A stretch of DNA of 64,000 nt from Polytrichum commune (taxonomy: Eukaryota; Streptophyta; Polytrichopsida; Polytrichales; Polytrichaceae): the NCBI GenBank assembly GCA_950295325.1, contig OX485805.1:32105501-32169500 (forward strand), in the 5' to 3' direction. A model generated the notes under the pieces. That model was not told the DNA's origin. It did not search any database and worked only from the letters and a program-made list of their open reading frames with translations. The translations under genes were made by a program, and so were the position numbers. The number at the start of each line of letters is the position of its first letter. Position 1 is the first letter of the stretch. Positions 61,315 to 64,000 of this stretch are shown in pieces.

Positions 61315-62145
61315 GAATCACATAGTCGCCAATAAACCATGGATCGTGATATATGTACTTCGAATGTGATATAAAAGTAAATCGGAGAACCACAACATCA
61401 AATGAAGCCCTTTGACGCAATCATGTTGTTATTGAATGTTCCCTCCACGTATATTACATAATGGCGCAAGATAAAGTTCATGTTGTTTGTATGTGGAGGT
61501 AGCAGTGAACAACTACGAATTTTTGTATTTAGGGTTTAGGGTTTAGGGTTTAGGAGTTAGGTTTATAACATATTAATCTATCCAATATTAACATATAACA
61601 TTGACTTACTGGTGAGAATAGGTTTTTACTGGAAGGTAATAGAAAAGACGATCTTGATTATGTTTATTTGTTATTACGGACGTTTAAACGTGATATAGTG
61701 AATGGTCTTGTGTTTATTCAAATAACATGAAATGTTGTGGATGTTATTAGGGGTAAGGGGTTCAACTTTGGATGTTTTGCTCACTTTAGGGAATCACATA
61801 GTCGCCAATAAACCATGGTTCATGATGTATTTAATATATGGAATGTGATGCAAAAGTAAATAAGAGAAGCACAACATCAAATGAAGCCATTCACGCAATC
61901 ATGTTCTTATTCATTGTTCCCTCCACATGTATTGGATAATGGAGAAAGATATAACAGATATTGTTTGCATAATATGAAGAAGAGTCTAATAGGAAGGTTA
62001 TAGTAAATACAATCTTGATCATGTTAATATGTTATTTGGGACGTTTAAACATGATATACTAATTGGTTTTGTATTTTGTCAATACGTATTTCATGTTGTG
62101 GATGTTATAAGGGTTTAGGGTCCAACTTTGGATGTTTTGGTCACA
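61315..62145. repeat. Tandem duplication (476-bp offset) with telomere-like tracts
   Basis: 61315-61790 recurs, diverged, from 61791 to about 62145. Shared landmarks are GAATCACATAGTCGCC, CAACATCAAATGAAGCC, GACGTTTAAAC and ACTTTGGATGTTTTG. (TTTAGGG)3.9 sits at 61528-61554 and shorter tracts near 62110 and 62305. No gene is seen between 60868 and 62630. Confidence 0.8.
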
Positions 62146-62629
62146 CACATTAGTAAACTTGAAGTGAACTTGAGGATGGATTGAAATAACATTAAAAGAT
62201 TGAACCAAAAAGCGACATTGCTAGTTAGTATCCCCTTAACAACGTCCACATACGTTTATCATTGCCACACTTCCATGCGAGATAACAGAGCCGCAATGTT
62301 CTAGGGTTTAGGGTTTAGGGGAGACAAATAAATAATTTTATTCATCATGACAATGGCCTCAAGCCTTGGAAACTCTCTCATAATTGCAACCTCTAAATGG
62401 CCCCAACCCCACCTAAATAGGTTTGCACTTGAAAGCATTGAATGGAGTTGTGGTTGGGTATACATATTGGTTAAAATATACCGTTGTGACACTTGAAAAA
62501 ATTAATGTGGCCGCCACCCTTCCTCCCAATGTCGTATGTCATATACACACAAAACCAAAAAAAGATTAAATATCATAGACTAAGACATATGACGGCTGGG
62601 GTATGAGAGGGGCATTGAAAGATGCGCAT

Positions 62630-63000
62630 TTTCTACAATAAACAGAAAACGGGGAATTCTGTCAGGAGGTTTGAAATAAGAAGGCGGGAAAGGCATCCAA
62701 TGAGGAAGTCGGGCAAGTGGAGGTGGATAGTATAAAGGGGCGCACCCCCCAAAAGTTGGTTCTTTTTTGCTCTTCTCCCACTCCTGAATTCGTAGAGAGA
62801 ACTCTTAGTCGGAGCTGTACTTTGAGGTTCGTTCACGCTGTTGTTCATGAGGACCTATTCACAGCATGCAAGTCCGCAGTGAACTTTGCAATGAGATGAA
62901 ATTCCACACACCTCTCAATATCCGCTGCATTATACGCCGCATTATACGCTGTATTATACGTCGGTCGACACTAGTGTTGGCGGGTTTCAATTTGACCCTT
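62630..63000 (+). other. Possible promoter/leader upstream of the 63-kb palindrome array
   Basis: A TATA-like AGTATAAAGGGG at 62728 precedes mixed-composition sequence. A 12-bp unit around GCATTATACGCC is repeated three times at 62927-62960. No convincing ORF is present; any transcript would run into the palindrome array. Confidence 0.25.
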
Positions 63001-63005
63001 GTGAG

Positions 63006-63955
63006 GTTTGGGTCGGTCGACCCAAACCCCTCCACTAGTGTGGGCGGGTTCTAGTCTGACCATTCTGAGGTTTGGGTCGATCGACCCAAACCCCTCCACT
63101 AGTGTGGGCGGGTTCTAGTCTCACCCTTGTGAGGTTTGGGTCGGTCGACCCAAACCCCTTCACTAGTGTTGGGGGGGGGGGGTCTAGCCTGACCCTTGTG
63201 AGGTTTGGGTCGATCGACCCAAACCCCTTCACTAGTGTTGGGGGGGGGGGGGGGTCTAGTCTGACCCTTGTGAGGTTTGGGTCGGTCGACCCAAACCCCT
63301 TCACTAGTGTTTGGGGGGGGGGGTCTAGTCTGACCCTTGTGAGGTTTGGGTCGGTCGACCCAAACCCCCTCACTAGTGTTGGGGGGGGGTCTAGTCTGAC
63401 CCTTCTGAGATTTGGGTCGGTCGACCCAAACCCCTACCCCACTATGGGCGTTTATCGTAAAACCTTTCAGAAGGTTTGGGTCGGTCGACCCAAACTTTTT
63501 CGCACATCGTGAACGAATTGTTAATGGCCCTTACCCAAGGTACTCAGAAGGTTTGGACGGACAGAGTAGGAACCTTATCCCATCATATGTAATGTTTGGG
63601 TCGAGCGACCCAAACCTCATCCCAGTGTGGGTGGATTTACACTGTGAAAGTTTGGGTCGACCGACCCAAACCCTTTCCCAGTGTGGGTGGACTTACCCTG
63701 TGAAAGTTTGGGTCGACCGACCCAAACCCCTTCCGAGTGTGGTGGGTTTACCCTGTGAAAGTTTGGGTCGGTCGACCCAAACCCCTTCCCAGTGTGGATG
63801 GATTTAGCCTGTGAAAGTTTGGGTCGACCGACCCAAACCCCTATCCAGTGTGGGTGGATTAACCCCGTCAAAGATTGGGTCGGTCGACCCAACCCCTTCC
63901 CCAGTTTCGGAGGTTGTAGTTGACCATGACAAGGATTGGGTCGGTCGACCCAAAA
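63006..63955. repeat. Dense array of 15 TTTGGGTCG-type palindromes
   Basis: Copies start at 63006, 63070, 63134, 63203, 63275, 63344, 63410, 63474, 63594, 63650, 63706, 63761, 63817, 63873 and 63934. The first half has a 64-72 bp period with spacer CCACTAGTGTxGGG...TCTAG(T/C)CTGACCCTTGTGAG and expandable G runs. The second half has a 55-57 bp period with CCCAGTGTGGGTGGATTTA...GTGAAA. Centres are GT, AT, AC or AG. The array probably continues beyond the window. Open frames on both strands are repeat artefacts. Confidence 0.95.
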
Positions 63956-64000
63956 TTTTCCCCACAGCGTGATGGAATTCTAAATGGCCCTCAACCCATC

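Noticed and set aside
63072-63512. Plus- and minus-strand frames in the 63-kb array
   Set aside because: Translations of palindrome plus G-run repeats only.
1-64000. tRNA, rRNA or other structured RNA genes
   Set aside because: None recognised by eye. A covariance-model scan would be needed to exclude short ones.

Overview
The window looks like nuclear DNA of a land plant, most likely a bryophyte (a moss is my best guess). Three things support this. Plant-type interstitial telomere repeats (TTTAGGG) occur near 61.5 kb. Spliceosomal GT-AG introns recur in several genes. A protein-kinase + NB-ARC + LRR receptor on the minus strand (about 5.3-9.3 kb) has an architecture described from mosses, whereas seed-plant NLRs usually start with TIR, CC or RPW8 domains. 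The species cannot be named from the sequence alone. Most of the window is AT-rich repeat and transposon DNA; 43-58.9 kb is clearly richer in G+C and in coding sequence.

Layout. 0.46-9.4 kb: a kinase-NBS-LRR gene (-) whose LRR exon runs into a roughly 4.8 kb tandem array of 72-bp LRR codon units, interrupted by nonsense and frameshift changes. 10.2-11.75 kb: a TIR element carrying 188-bp internal tandem repeats. 12.7-21.1 kb: diverged duplicated blocks, a 394-bp tandem repeat and an (AG)n tract. 21.3 and 60.3 kb: two 531-bp copies of one Tourist/Harbinger-like MITE with TWA target duplications. 25.4-34.7 kb: a decayed MULE-type element with a five-stop transposase (+) facing a frameshifted C2H2 zinc-finger gene (-), surrounded by GATAAGGTAT / hairpin repeats. 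36.2-36.9 kb: a broken kelch gene fused to a retroelement scrap. 40.2-41.3 kb: a cluster of foldbacks.

43.0-58.9 kb is the most interesting part. It holds an intact second MULE-like transposase with a SWIM zinc finger (-), a divergent basic nuclear-looking protein (+), a small Lys/Glu-rich gene (-), an FCP1/SCP-like phosphatase exon (-), and a large minus-strand gene. That gene has a ParB/DGQHR-like domain followed by a region resembling a degenerate beta-class DNA N4/N6-methyltransferase. All introns assigned on the minus strand here are phase 0. The FCP1 exon has no start codon of its own and joins the large gene in frame, so one polypeptide of about 1,660 residues is possible.

Two unrelated families of perfect 22-bp palindromes occur here. 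One, with core AGGCCTCGGATCCGAGGCCT, has 24 copies at 48.2-51.3 kb in higher-order tandem arrays. The other has the form TTTGGGTCG-NN-CGACCCAAA, with 33 copies, mostly in introns and the 5' leader of the ParB/methyltransferase-like gene and in a dense array at 63.0-63.96 kb. In the second family the arms are near-invariant while the central dinucleotide varies, and two copies sit in coding sequence, always in the same frame. All assignments were made by eye; no database search was run.
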